Assembly (NCBI GenBank): GCA_041395385.1
Contig: JAWLAN010000012.1
Span: forward strand, 87,744-151,743
Length of the DNA stretch: 64,000 nt
DNA from: JAJVHZ01 sp041395385
Lineage (GTDB): Bacteria; Pseudomonadota; Gammaproteobacteria; JAJPIJ01
Direction of reading: 5' to 3'
In this document: positions 9,158 to 17,876 of the stretch, piece after piece
How the letters are laid out: each line of letters begins with the position of its first letter
Position numbering within the stretch: the first letter of the stretch is position 1
The notes under the pieces: generated by a model
The model's database searches: none
What the model was told of the DNA's origin: nothing
What the model saw: only the letters and a program-made list of their open reading frames with translations
Position numbers and translations under genes: made by a program

Positions 9158-9654
9158 GCCCGGCACGCGCCCCTGATCGCGTTGAATCTCTCCCTTCCCC
9201 TCATGCCGGCCCGTGCCTTTCCCACGAGGCGAGCCGACTATCCGCTCTAATCCGTTGAGCAAGGTGAATTTCTCCACAACAGGGGCGCCCATTACCACAC
9301 CCTTGATGAGACCTCTATCACAGCCAGAGCACCAAGTGTCAAAAAAATGTCGATCGCAGCCATTTTTCCCGGACGCCGGACACGACGCCCGTTCGTGTGC
9401 CGCGCTGCATGCCGTCACGGTGGCGATCGCAGACCGTGCATGCATGCACCGCAATCCGGCGATTGGGCCGACGCCGGGCGCCGCATCCCGATCGGCAGTG
9501 CCGCCTTCGATGCGCGGCGCCCGGCGCGGCTTGCCACCGTTGGGTGTGATCGTTGTAAACTGCGCACAGCCGACACCCCTGCGCCCTCGGGCGGTATGCA
9601 TCGGGGCCGGCAGCAAGGACAGCGTTTCAATCCATCGGACAAAGGAGGTCCGCC
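9158..9654. other. Divergent intergenic region HDOD gene / VPLPA protein
   Basis: About 500 bases with no convincing gene; the open frames lack codon bias and ribosome sites. It carries one good plus-strand promoter candidate (9531-9559). The remainder, including an A-run near 9341-9347, shows nothing I can name. Confidence 0.5.
9531..9559 (+). promoter_or_regulatory. Candidate sigma-70 promoter for the VPLPA-CTERM gene
   Basis: TTGCCA (9531-9536) and TGTAAA (9554-9559) are separated by exactly 17 bases. The start point would be near 9566, leaving a leader of about 90 bases before the ATG at 9655. Confidence 0.45.
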
Positions 9655-10530
9655 ATGTCTTTTCCCCGCGCTGGAATTTCCAGCAGTCAGCACTTGTACC
9701 GCAATCGCTGTGGCCAGTGGGCTCTTGCCGGCATGTGCATCGCGGCAGCATTGGTCGCGAGCGACGATGCCCGCGCCGCATCGGTTACCTATGACTTCGA
9801 CTCGGTTGCCGTCCCGGGCGCAAGCGACACGATCGACGTCTGCCAGTCGAGCTGCCCGCTCGGTGTGGTCGCCGGTCTACCCGGCGGCGATGACGGCGTG
9901 CGCGCCAGCTCCGGGTCGACCACGGCCGCGCGCGTCAACGTTCGCAACGCGGCCAATCCGATCAACGGCAGCGACGCGATCGCGGACGACGCGACGTTCA
10001 ACGGCTATTTCGGCGCGGCCAGCGCTCCCCTGCTGAACAATTTCCTCGTTCTCGGCGACAACGATGGCGCGATCTTCGGCACCGGGACGGTTTCGCCCGG
10101 GACCGGGCAGTCCTTCGTGCGTCTGCCGTTCCTCGTCCCGGGTGGGACCACGACGGTCCAGTTCGCCTTCGACATGGCCTTCAATGGCAGCGACACTAGC
10201 GACGCCGCCGAGGACATCTTCAACGTCAAGGTGACCAACGCGGCCGGTACCGTATCGCCCCTGCAGATCGCCTCGCTCGGCAGTGACGCGGGGTTCCAGT
10301 CGCGGCGGTTCCTCGCCGGTGAGCTGCCCACCTGGTCTCCCACCGCGGAGCAGACCGGCGTGACCTGGTGGCTGGAGTTCGAATTGCTGGAGGGCGGTGA
10401 TGGCACCCAGTCGGCCATCGGCCTGGACAACGTCAGCATCACGACGGCGCCGGTCCCGTTGCCGGCGCCGGCGCTGATGCTGGGCTCGGCGCTGATCGGA
10501 ATGGCTCTGCTCAGGCGGAGGGCGGAATAG
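9655..10530 (+). CDS. VPLPA-CTERM sorting-domain surface protein
   Basis: 291 residues with a cleavable signal peptide (hydrophobic stretch about 23-36, probable cleavage after DDARA near residue 41). The last 25 residues are a sorting tail: VPLPAPALMLGSALIGMAL, then RRRAE, i.e. motif, membrane helix and basic end. This is the VPLPA variant of PEP-CTERM, processed in known systems by an exosortase in the inner membrane. The middle is Gly/Asp/Ser/Thr-rich and beta-like with no recognised domain; it may be an extracellular matrix or adhesive protein. AAAGGAGG lies 5 bases before the ATG. No exosortase gene is visible in this window. Confidence 0.85.
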   Translation: MSFPRAGISSSQHLYRNRCGQWALAGMCIAAALVASDDARAASVTYDFDSVAVPGASDTIDVCQSSCPLGVVAGLPGGDDGVRASSGSTTAARVNVRNAANPINGSDAIADDATFNGYFGAASAPLLNNFLVLGDNDGAIFGTGTVSPGTGQSFVRLPFLVPGGTTTVQFAFDMAFNGSDTSDAAEDIFNVKVTNAAGTVSPLQIASLGSDAGFQSRRFLAGELPTWSPTAEQTGVTWWLEFELLEGGDGTQSAIGLDNVSITTAPVPLPAPALMLGSALIGMALLRRRAE

Positions 10531-10623
10531 CCCACGCAGCCGCGGCCACAACGCAGCCGGGGTGAGGCGTGCGCAGTGCGGAGGATTACGCACGTTTCGC
10601 CCCGGCGGCCTCGAGGACGTTGA

Positions 10624-10632
10624 TGCTATACT
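10624..10632 (+). promoter_or_regulatory. Extended -10 promoter candidate
   Basis: TG-C-TATACT forms an extended -10 element ending at 10632, 23 bases before the next ATG. No matching -35 is present at 17 bases, which is normal for extended -10 promoters. Confidence 0.5.
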
Positions 10633-10655
10633 CGGCCTGACGGACGCCGAGTCGA

Positions 10656-11237
10656 ATGAAATTACGATATCCCATCCTGCTGTCGCTCGTGGCCGCCTGC
10701 GCCGCCCTGCCCGCGCAGGCGCGCATGTATCAGTGGGTCAATCCGCAGACCGGGCGCACGCAGATGTCGGGCAAGCCGCCGGCCTGGTACCGCAGCGACA
10801 AACCCGGCCCGCGCGTCTTCGTCTTCGAGAACGGCCGCCTGATCGATGACACGGCCCGGGCGGTGGGCATCGAGGAGCGCGCCGCCCTGCGCGCGACTGC
10901 ATTCGCCGAGACGCCGCCCTCACCGGGCCCGCAGACGGCGGCGCCCGGGGGCGAACCGGCAACGCCGCAGACTGCAGAGACCAGCCCGGGCGCGAGCGTG
11001 CTGGAGCGCGGCTTCGGCGAATCCGATACCGCTGCGTCGACCGCGCCGGCGGAACCGCCGGATGCCACGATCGCGAGGCTGAAGAGCATCATCGACGCAT
11101 GGGAGCAGCAGCAGACCACCGAGGCCAGGCGCCTGCTCGAGGAGAAATCCGTGGTCGCCCCCATCTCGCCGCCCGCGTCCGGTGCCGCCGCAAACCAGGA
11201 AGGCGCCCCGCCGGCGACCACCACGACGCCCCGGTAG
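10656..11237 (+). CDS. Secreted protein of unknown function (DUF4124-like N-terminus)
   Basis: 193 residues with a clear signal peptide (KLRYPILLSLVAACAALPAQA, cleavage near residue 22). The mature part starts RMYQWVNPQTGRTQMSGKPP, resembling the short DUF4124-like domain (xxYxWxDxxGxxxxSxxPP). After about residue 75 it becomes Pro/Ala/Thr/Glu-rich, with one helical stretch (ARLKSIIDAWEQQQTTEARR) near 140-160. It is probably periplasmic. No function can be assigned. It is convergent with the kinase gene, 51 bases away. Confidence 0.7.
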   Translation: MKLRYPILLSLVAACAALPAQARMYQWVNPQTGRTQMSGKPPAWYRSDKPGPRVFVFENGRLIDDTARAVGIEERAALRATAFAETPPSPGPQTAAPGGEPATPQTAETSPGASVLERGFGESDTAASTAPAEPPDATIARLKSIIDAWEQQQTTEARRLLEEKSVVAPISPPASGAAANQEGAPPATTTTPR

Positions 11238-11288
11238 CTGCACGGGCGACGGCCGCGTCGACCCCAGCCGGAGACGCCGCGCGGCCCG

Positions 11289-12731
11289 CTAGGAGGTGCC
11301 CTTGTCGTTGCCCGCCAGGGCGCGAATGATGGTATCGAGCAGGCCTTCTGCGCGCGGCTGGGTGAGCTCGCGCAGCTCCCGCAGCGCCTCGTTGTTCGGA
11401 TCGAGCTGCAGGCCGATCGTCACGTAATTTCTCGCCGTCCGCTCGTCGCTGCGGGCCATCTCCTTCTCGGCGAGGATGGCAAAGCGTTCGGCAATGCGCT
11501 TGAAGCCGTCCTCCGCAAGCCTGCTCTCCGGATCGATGTCACGCAGCCGGGAGTAATAGAAATAGGCGTTGTCGTTCGGCGGCGCGACCAGCCGATAGTC
11601 GTCCAGGCTTTTCTGCGCGAGCCAGATGAGCGCCTTGCGCACGTCGTCACTGGCCGGCGTCAGCGGCGCCGCTCCGCGCGTGCCCGCCTGCGCGTCGACG
11701 TACACGCGCGGCAACAGCCCCTCGACGGGACGTATCGGTGCATCGGCCAGGCGCCGCGCGTAGTACTGCAGCATGCCGAAGCCGGCGGCCGCGACCACCA
11801 GCAGCAGCAGCAAGGCGGAGTGTATGCGCGTCTTCTTCGGCGCGTCCTGCCGGGCGCTGGTCCAGGTCGGCATGCGCGATGCGCTGCCGGTGGTCTCCCC
11901 GATCGCCGCCGCCCTGCCCGGCCCCGCCGGGCGCAACACCCCGCGCTGTTCCATGTCGCGGATGTAGTGCAACAGGCTCTCTGCATCGCGAAACCGATCC
12001 TTCGGTTTCTTGGCGATCATCAGGTACAGCAGCGGCTCGAACATGCGCAGGTCGTTCGGAAGCCGCGGTAACGCCCCCTGGCGATGCTTCAGGATGATGT
12101 CCACCACCGAATCGGCCTGGTACGGTTTGTTCCCCGTCAGCATCTCGTAGAGGATGATGCCGAGGGAATAGATGTCGGCACGGCCGTCGATGGGCACGTC
12201 CTCGGCCTGCTCCGGCGCCATGTAATTGGGACTGCCGAGAAAGATCCCCGTCGACGTCAGGTCGTGATCGATGGTGAGCTTCTTGGCGATGCCGAAGTCC
12301 GTAAGCAGCGGCGTGCCGTCCTTGCGAAAGAGGATGTTGGCCGGTTTCACGTCGCGGTGTATGACGCCGCTCTTGTGCGCGCAGTCGAGCGCGCTGGCGA
12401 TCCGCGCGACGATATCGAGGGCCTCATGCGGCGCAACGCCATCGGCCATGCGGGCCTTCAGGTCGCCCCCCTCGATGTATTCCATCGAGATGTAGATGAG
12501 GTCGCCCTGGCGACCGACGTCATAGATGGTGATGATGTTCGGGTGGCGCAGCGAGGCGACGATGCGCGCCTCGTTCATGAACCGCTCGACGTTCTTGGAG
12601 GTGACGTCATTCGTGGTGTCCAGCACCTTCAGCACGACCTGCCTGCCGAGCGACGCCTGGGTGGCGAGATAGGCGGTGGCCATCCCGCCGACGCCGATCG
12701 CACGAATGATTTCGTATCCGGGGATTTCCAT
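11289..12731 (-). CDS. Membrane-anchored serine/threonine protein kinase (Hanks type)
   Basis: 480 residues from the ATG at 12731. The kinase domain fills residues 1-265: glycine loop IGVGGMATAY near 12, catalytic Lys35 (VVLKVL), HRDVKPANI at 125, DFG at 145-147 and MAPEQ at 171. A single membrane helix (LLLLLVVAAAGFGMLQYY) lies near 307-325, so the kinase is cytoplasmic and the last 150 residues, a helical TPR-like region, are periplasmic. The start was chosen because MEIPGYEII is the normal domain beginning; 17 more codons are open upstream without support. A TATAAT box lies 7 bases upstream, suggesting a leaderless message. Its neighbour across the promoter is a decayed lipoprotein gene. 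Confidence 0.9.
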   Translation of the reverse strand: MEIPGYEIIRAIGVGGMATAYLATQASLGRQVVLKVLDTTNDVTSKNVERFMNEARIVASLRHPNIITIYDVGRQGDLIYISMEYIEGGDLKARMADGVAPHEALDIVARIASALDCAHKSGVIHRDVKPANILFRKDGTPLLTDFGIAKKLTIDHDLTSTGIFLGSPNYMAPEQAEDVPIDGRADIYSLGIILYEMLTGNKPYQADSVVDIILKHRQGALPRLPNDLRMFEPLLYLMIAKKPKDRFRDAESLLHYIRDMEQRGVLRPAGPGRAAAIGETTGSASRMPTWTSARQDAPKKTRIHSALLLLLVVAAAGFGMLQYYARRLADAPIRPVEGLLPRVYVDAQAGTRGAAPLTPASDDVRKALIWLAQKSLDDYRLVAPPNDNAYFYYSRLRDIDPESRLAEDGFKRIAERFAILAEKEMARSDERTARNYVTIGLQLDPNNEALRELRELTQPRAEGLLDTIIRALAGNDKGTS

Positions 12732-12738
12732 GTTCTCG

Positions 12739-12744
12739 ATTATA
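12739..12744 (-). promoter_or_regulatory. Consensus -10 box in front of the kinase start
   Basis: The minus strand reads TATAAT, ending 7 bases before the kinase ATG. A start point at the usual distance would fall at or next to the ATG. No good -35 (CGGGAG) is present. It may be a leaderless promoter or chance, or the true start may be further downstream. Confidence 0.4.
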
Positions 12745-12815
12745 GCGGCGCCCCGCTCACGCTCCCGGGGCGGCCCGGCCATGCCGCAGGGCTGCTCGCA
12801 TGCCTGCGCGGCCGA

Positions 12816-12821
12816 TATAAT
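12816..12821 (+). promoter_or_regulatory. Consensus -10 box in front of the lipoprotein pseudogene
   Basis: TATAAT ends 8 bases before the ATG at 12830, mirroring the arrangement of the divergent kinase gene. Initiation would fall about one base before the ATG. No clear -35 is seen. Confidence 0.4.
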
Positions 12822-12829
12822 TGCGCTGA

Positions 12830-13530
12830 ATGAAACATCCTAGCTGCGGGCGTGGTCCCGTGGGTGTGACCGCCTTGGCGTTGATTGTCACGTTGCATGC
12901 CTGCACGGGCACGCCAACGGCGGGACATGCGCCGCCGCCCGTCTCCGCAACCACGAACCTGACGGGCGGAACGGGCTTTCAGATTCAGCTTCCTGCCTTC
13001 GTCGAGCGCCCGCGACCGGGCGATTTCTCCATCTGTCACGGCAACACTTGCGCGAAGCGTGCCAGAATAAGCCTTTCGGATTCCGATTGGGATCAAGTGC
13101 GCACGATCCTGAGGGAACCGGCCCCCGACGCGGGCACGGAGCGGGTGAACATCGCCGCCGCGGTCGCCCTGCTCGAAAGCATGGTCGGATTGATGACCGG
13201 AACCGATGCCGACCTGGGCAAGGATGATGGCATGGGCCGCCCGGGCCAGCTCGACTGTGACTGGATGAGTCAGTCACCACAACGGTTTACCTACCATGCT
13301 GCAGACCGACGGTTCGCTCCGCCTTCACAGCGTGGGCGGTCAGCCACCCGCGGACCGTTCACCGGGCTGCTCGCCCAGTGGTTCTATTTCCCACGTCCGT
13401 CCTGCGCGACACGCAGTCCGGCGTGGACTATGCGGATTCCCTGGTTCCGGCGAACGGCGAGCTGCCCTGACATCGTGCCGATGTCGGACTGGTGGCGGGC
13501 TGCGCTCCCTCCGGGCTGCGGGATCGGCCG
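12830..13530 (+). pseudogene. Decayed lipoprotein gene with several frameshifts
   Basis: The first 143 codons look normal: a lipoprotein signal with TLHAC (Cys25), a proline-rich linker and an acidic region ending GQLDC. After that the coding sense jumps between frames. DESVTTTVYL is in the next frame at 13264, MLQTDGSLRLHSV in the third frame at 13296, GPFTGLLAQWFYF back in the original frame near 13352, SVLRDTQSGVDYADSLVPANGELP in another frame from about 13396, and DIVPMSDWWRA back again at 13469. These pieces read in order as one conserved-looking protein. At least four indels are therefore needed, so the gene is broken. The open frame to 13612 gives only nonsense residues there. Confidence 0.75.
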
Positions 13531-13729
13531 CACCGATTACACGATCGCGGGAATTTCGCACCGTTTTCCTGCCTGTTGTACCTGGTGCACCAGTTCGCGT
13601 TCGCGCGGATGACCCCCGGTGGTGGCAGGCACTAGAATTGCACAGCGTCTTGACGAGACCATGGCCGGCAATGACAGCGGTGGGATACCGACCGACCTGC
13701 GCCGGGCCGACCAACAAGGACCAAAAATC

Positions 13730-14227
13730 ATGAAAGAGAAAAGCGAAGCCCTGCGCCGCCGCAAAGGTTCGCGTCAGCTCATCGACAAGCTGCTTGCCGA
13801 ACGCCAGCGCGTGCTGGTGTTGATGTGCGAGGTGCTGGGCCTGAAACCGTTCACCGCCGACAAACCGGTCAAGGACATGCTCGGGGAATTCAACTCCGTA
13901 CTGGTCGACTACATCGCCGCGGGTCATTTCGGCCTGTACCATCGAATCATCGAGGGCACGGAACGCCGTCAGGCGGTCGTCGCCACCGCCAGCAAGGCGT
14001 ACCCTCGCATCGCGGCCTCCACCGACGCCGCCGTGGACTTCAACGACAAGTACGGTGGCGAGTGGAATTTTCACTTCATGGATACACTGGCCGACGATCT
14101 GTCGGCACTCGGTGAGAAGCTCGCCACCCGCATCGAACTCGAGGATCGCATCATCGCCGCGATGCTCGGCGATCACGTACTGCGGGAGACGGCCCCCGCT
14201 CCGAAGATCCGCGCTCAGGCGAAATAG
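13730..14227 (+). CDS. rsd: Regulator of sigma D (Rsd/AlgQ family)
   Basis: 165 residues, the normal size for Rsd/AlgQ. Recognised by IDKLLAERQRVLVLMCEVLG near residue 15 and by VDYIAAGHFGLYHRIIEG near 60-75, the family core. Rsd binds the primary sigma factor RpoD and AlgQ affects alginate genes in Pseudomonas. AAGGA lies about 10 bases upstream of the chosen ATG. A longer frame starts at 13619 but the extra residues do not fit the family. A TAGAAT at 13633-13638 could be its -10, leaving a leader of about 90 bases. Confidence 0.92.
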   Translation: MKEKSEALRRRKGSRQLIDKLLAERQRVLVLMCEVLGLKPFTADKPVKDMLGEFNSVLVDYIAAGHFGLYHRIIEGTERRQAVVATASKAYPRIAASTDAAVDFNDKYGGEWNFHFMDTLADDLSALGEKLATRIELEDRIIAAMLGDHVLRETAPAPKIRAQAK

Positions 14228-14256
14228 CCCGCTTCATCTTCGCTTCCCTCCAGCCG

Positions 14257-14285
14257 CCGCGGTCTTTCCGCGGGCGTTGTTTTCG
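14257..14285 (+). terminator. Possible rho-independent terminator after rsd
   Basis: CCGCGG (14257-14262), a TCTTT loop, CCGCGG (14268-14273), then GCGTTGTTTTC. The stem is only 6 bp and the U-tract is interrupted, so it is a weak candidate about 30 bases after the rsd stop. Confidence 0.45.
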
Positions 14286-14338
14286 CGTACCCTCGACGGC
14301 TAGCCGTAAGTCGTCTCGTTTCCCGGCGCGTTCCTGAC

Positions 14339-15694
14339 ATGAGCTCCATCAATCAGCTGCTCGCGGACCGCGATCGCGCGGTGCTGTGGCATCCGTGCAC
14401 GCAGATGCAGGACCACGAGTGGCTGCCGCTCGTGCCCATACGGCGCGGCGAGGGTGTCTGGCTGGAAGACCACGACGGCCGCCGCTATCTCGATGCCATC
14501 AGCTCGTGGTGGGTGAACCTTTTCGGACACGCCAATCCGCGCATCGGCGCGGCGGTCGCCGAGCAGGCCCAGCGGCTGGAACACGTGCTGCTCGCCGGCT
14601 TCACCCACGAGCCGGCGATCGAGCTCGCCGAACGCCTCACCGCGCTCGCGCCGCCGGGACTGAGCCGCTGCTTCTACGCCGACAACGGATCCTCGGCCGT
14701 GGAAGTCGCCCTGAAGATGAGCTTTCACTACTGGCGCAACAGCGGCCGCGCTGAAAAGACGCGGTTCATCTGCCTCGAGAACAGCTATCACGGCGAAACC
14801 CTGGGCGCGCTGGCCGTCGGCAACGTGCCCCTGTACAAGGAGGTGTACGGGCCGCTGCTCATGCAGGCGCTGGTCGCGCCCTCGCCGGACTGCCGCCGGC
14901 GCGCCGCTGGCGAGACATGGCTGGAGTATTCGCGCCGCAGCTTCGAGTCCATGGCGCAGCTCATCGCCGAGCACGCGCACGAGACCTGCGCCGTCATCGT
15001 CGAGCCGCTGGTGCAATGCGCCGGCAACATGCGCATGTACCACCCGGTCTACCTGCGCCTGCTGCGCGAGTATTGCGACCGCCATCAGGTCCATCTGATC
15101 GCCGACGAGGTAGCCGTCGGATTCGGCCGCACCGGCACGTTGTTCGCGTGCGAACAGGCCGGGATCTCCCCGGACTTTCTCTGCCTGGGCAAGGGCCTGA
15201 CCGGCGGCTACCTGCCGCTGTCCGCGGTGCTGACCACGGAGAACGTCTACTCGGCCTTCTACGACCGGTACGACACCCTCAAGGCATTCCTGCATTCCCA
15301 CAGCTATACCGGCAACCCGCTGGCCTGCGCCGCCGCGCTCGCCACGCTGGACATCTTCGAGGAGGAACCGGTGATCGAGCGCAACCGGCAGCTCGCCGCC
15401 CGCATGGGTGAGGCGGTCGCGCACCTCGCCGGGCACCCGCACGTGGCCGAGGTGCGCCAGACGGGCATGATCCTGGCCATCGAGATGGTCCGCGACAAGG
15501 CCACGGGCGCGCCATTTCCCTGGCAGGAGCGGCGCGGACTGAAGGTCTACCGCCATGGCCTGGAGCGAGGCGCGCTGTTGCGCCCGCTGGGCAACGTCGT
15601 GTACTTCATGCCTCCGTACGTCATCTCGCCGGAGGAGATCGATTTCCTGGCGACGGTGGCCGCCGAAGGCATCGACGTCGCGGTGACGGACTGA
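14339..15694 (+). CDS. bioA: Adenosylmethionine-8-amino-7-oxononanoate aminotransferase
   Basis: 451 residues, slightly longer than the E. coli enzyme. BioA-specific start WHPCTQMQDHE near residue 17 and the substrate-site segment SSWWVNLFGHANP near 56. PLP-site elements are present: NGSSAVEVALKM, IADEVAVGFGRTG near 255, and the Schiff-base Lys285 in CLGKGLTGG. It uses SAM as amino donor to make 7,8-diaminopelargonate in biotin synthesis. No other biotin gene is nearby. The stop is 4 bases from the rsmE start, so the two are probably co-transcribed. Confidence 0.96.
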   Translation: MSSINQLLADRDRAVLWHPCTQMQDHEWLPLVPIRRGEGVWLEDHDGRRYLDAISSWWVNLFGHANPRIGAAVAEQAQRLEHVLLAGFTHEPAIELAERLTALAPPGLSRCFYADNGSSAVEVALKMSFHYWRNSGRAEKTRFICLENSYHGETLGALAVGNVPLYKEVYGPLLMQALVAPSPDCRRRAAGETWLEYSRRSFESMAQLIAEHAHETCAVIVEPLVQCAGNMRMYHPVYLRLLREYCDRHQVHLIADEVAVGFGRTGTLFACEQAGISPDFLCLGKGLTGGYLPLSAVLTTENVYSAFYDRYDTLKAFLHSHSYTGNPLACAAALATLDIFEEEPVIERNRQLAARMGEAVAHLAGHPHVAEVRQTGMILAIEMVRDKATGAPFPWQERRGLKVYRHGLERGALLRPLGNVVYFMPPYVISPEEIDFLATVAAEGIDVAVTD

Positions 15695-15698
15695 AGGC

Positions 15699-16421
15699 AT
15701 GCGCATCCCCCGCGTCTACGTCGCCAGCCCTCCCGCGGCCGGCGCACCGGTGACACTGGACGCGGAGGCGGCCCATCACGTGACCACGGTCCTGCGTCTG
15801 CGCGCGGACGATCCGATCTGCCTGTTCCATGACGGCGTGGAGTGCCAGGGCCTGATCGAGAGCGTCGGAAGGCGGGCCGTGACCGTACGGCTCGACGACT
15901 GTCGCCCGGTCAGCCGCGAGTCGCCGCTCGCCATCACGCTTGCACAGGGGATCTCGCGCGGGGAGCGCATGGACTACACCATACAGAAGGCCGTTGAGCT
16001 GGGCGTCGCCGCCATCGCGCCGCTCATCACCGAACGCACCACCGTCAGACTGGACGATGCCCGCGCCGCGAGGCGGACGGAGCATTGGCAGCGGGTGATC
16101 GTCAATGCCTGCGAACAGTGCGGACGCAATCGGCTGCCCGCCCTGTTGCCGGTCATGGAACTGAAGGACTGGCTGTTGCAGCCGCGCGAGGGCGAGAAGT
16201 TGCTGCTGCGGGGCGACGCCGAACGTCCCTGGTCGGCGATCCGGCCGGAATCGCGCGTGACCGTGCTCATCGGCCCGGAAGGCGGTCTGGCGCCGACCGA
16301 GGCAGCCCGCGCGGAGGCGGCCGGGTACACCGCCGTGCGCATGGGCCCACGCACTCTTCGTACCGAGACCGCGGCCCTGGCCGCCATCGCCGCCCTGCAG
16401 TCCGGCCACGGGGACTGGTAG
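15699..16421 (+). CDS. rsmE: 16S rRNA (uracil-1498-N3)-methyltransferase RsmE
   Basis: 240 residues, the family's usual length. The N-terminal PUA-like part (HHVTTVLRLRADD) is followed by a SPOUT domain with KAVELGV near 93, LIGPEGGLAPTEA near 189 and MGPRTLRTETAALAAIAAL at the C-terminal knot. These are the RsmE cofactor loops. It methylates U1498 of 16S rRNA with SAM. It lies between bioA and gshA; in E. coli rsmE neighbours gshB, so a link to glutathione genes is kept, though with the other enzyme. Confidence 0.95.
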   Translation: MRIPRVYVASPPAAGAPVTLDAEAAHHVTTVLRLRADDPICLFHDGVECQGLIESVGRRAVTVRLDDCRPVSRESPLAITLAQGISRGERMDYTIQKAVELGVAAIAPLITERTTVRLDDARAARRTEHWQRVIVNACEQCGRNRLPALLPVMELKDWLLQPREGEKLLLRGDAERPWSAIRPESRVTVLIGPEGGLAPTEAARAEAAGYTAVRMGPRTLRTETAALAAIAALQSGHGDW

Positions 16422-16470
16422 CCCCCGGCCCGACACCCGCCAAGGGTCCATGGTGTAGAATCCGCTGACC

Positions 16471-17760
16471 ATGGCCGCCCAGATCAGCCCGGTCCCCAAC
16501 CTGACGACCGCCTCGAGTCGTCCGCTCGACAATATCGAGCGCCACCTGCTCGATCACCAGTCCTCGATCGAGACCTGGTTCCGCGGTCAATGGCGCCACA
16601 CTCCGGCACCGTTCTATGCGTCGGTCGACCTGCGCCACGCCGGTTACAAGATCGCGCCCGTGGACACCAACCTTTTCCCCGCGGGGTTCAACAATCTCAA
16701 TCCCGCCTTCATGCCGCTATGCATACAGGCCGTGCAGGGCGCGGTGGAACGCTTCGAGGGCGATATCAGCCGCATCGTCATCGTCCCGGAGAGCCACACC
16801 CGCAACCTGTTCTACCTCGAGAGCCTGGCGGTGTTGCGCATCATCACCGAGAAGGCCGGTTTCGAGGTGCGCATCGGCTCGCTCATCCCGGATCTGCGCG
16901 AACCGATGACGGTGGATCTGCCCTCGGGCCGCAGCATCGTGCTCGAGCCGCTGCAGCGCGCCGGCGATCGCGTGCACGTCGGGGATTTCGTGCCGGACCT
17001 GGTCGTGCTCAACAACGACCTCTCCGGTGGGCAGCCGGAGATCCTGCTGGAGATCGCGCAGCCGGTGGTGCCGCCGCCGGCGCTGGGATGGTCATCGCGC
17101 CTGAAATCCTCGCACTTCCGTCACTACAAGGCCGTGGCCGAGGAATTCAGCCGCTACGTCGAGCTCGATCCATGGTGTTTCGACCCGCTGTTCCGGAACT
17201 GCGGCGAGGTGAATTTCATGGACGGCAGCGGCATGAACTGCCTGCGCAAGAACACCGGCGAGCTGCTCGAAGCGATTAGAAGGAAATACGACGAGCACGG
17301 CATCGTCTGCAGGCCGTTCGTCATCGTCAAGGCCGATTCCGGCACCTATGGAATGGGCGTGATGACGGTCTTCGACCCGGAGGAGGTGACGAGCCTGAGC
17401 CGCAAGGAACGCACGCGTATGTCGACCGCCAAGGGTGGCATGGCCATACGCAACGTGATCGTGCAGGAAGGCGTCTACACGCACGAGACCTGGGGCACGC
17501 CGCCCGCCGTGGCCGAGCCCGTCGTCTACATGATCGACCGCCACGTCGTCGGCGGCTTTTATCGGGTCCACAAGGAACGGTCCGCCGCGGAGAATCTCAA
17601 CGCGCCGGGCATGCGGTTCGAACCGCTGGCATTCGCGGAATGCTGCATCTCCCCGGATCGCAGGCTCGGACCCGACGCCCATCCGAATCGCTTCTACGCC
17701 TACGGCGTGGTCGCGCGGCTGGCGCTGGTCGCCGCCGCGCGCGAGATGGCCGCGGTTTGA
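16471..17760 (+). CDS. gshA: Glutamate-cysteine ligase, ATP-grasp-like proteobacterial type
   Basis: 429 residues. It matches the glutamate-cysteine ligase family first described from Acidithiobacillus ferrooxidans, distinct from the E. coli-type GshA: PVDTNLFPAGFNNLNP near residue 54, PESHTRNLFYLESL near 108, FVIVKADSGTYGMGVM near 286 and YAYGVVARLALVAAA at the end. It joins Glu and Cys in the first step of glutathione synthesis. A TAGAAT at 16456-16461 lies 9 bases before the ATG, so a separate, nearly leaderless start is possible. gshB does not follow, unlike in many relatives. Confidence 0.92.
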   Translation: MAAQISPVPNLTTASSRPLDNIERHLLDHQSSIETWFRGQWRHTPAPFYASVDLRHAGYKIAPVDTNLFPAGFNNLNPAFMPLCIQAVQGAVERFEGDISRIVIVPESHTRNLFYLESLAVLRIITEKAGFEVRIGSLIPDLREPMTVDLPSGRSIVLEPLQRAGDRVHVGDFVPDLVVLNNDLSGGQPEILLEIAQPVVPPPALGWSSRLKSSHFRHYKAVAEEFSRYVELDPWCFDPLFRNCGEVNFMDGSGMNCLRKNTGELLEAIRRKYDEHGIVCRPFVIVKADSGTYGMGVMTVFDPEEVTSLSRKERTRMSTAKGGMAIRNVIVQEGVYTHETWGTPPAVAEPVVYMIDRHVVGGFYRVHKERSAAENLNAPGMRFEPLAFAECCISPDRRLGPDAHPNRFYAYGVVARLALVAAAREMAAV

Positions 17761-17876
17761 GCGCGCCGGCGCATCGCCTCACCGCCGCGGTCTCTTCCAG
17801 CTCCCTGCCGGCCCGCCTTACACTCCCGCGCTGCCGCGGCCCGCAGGCCGCCACCATCATGCGAAAGGAGTTCACG

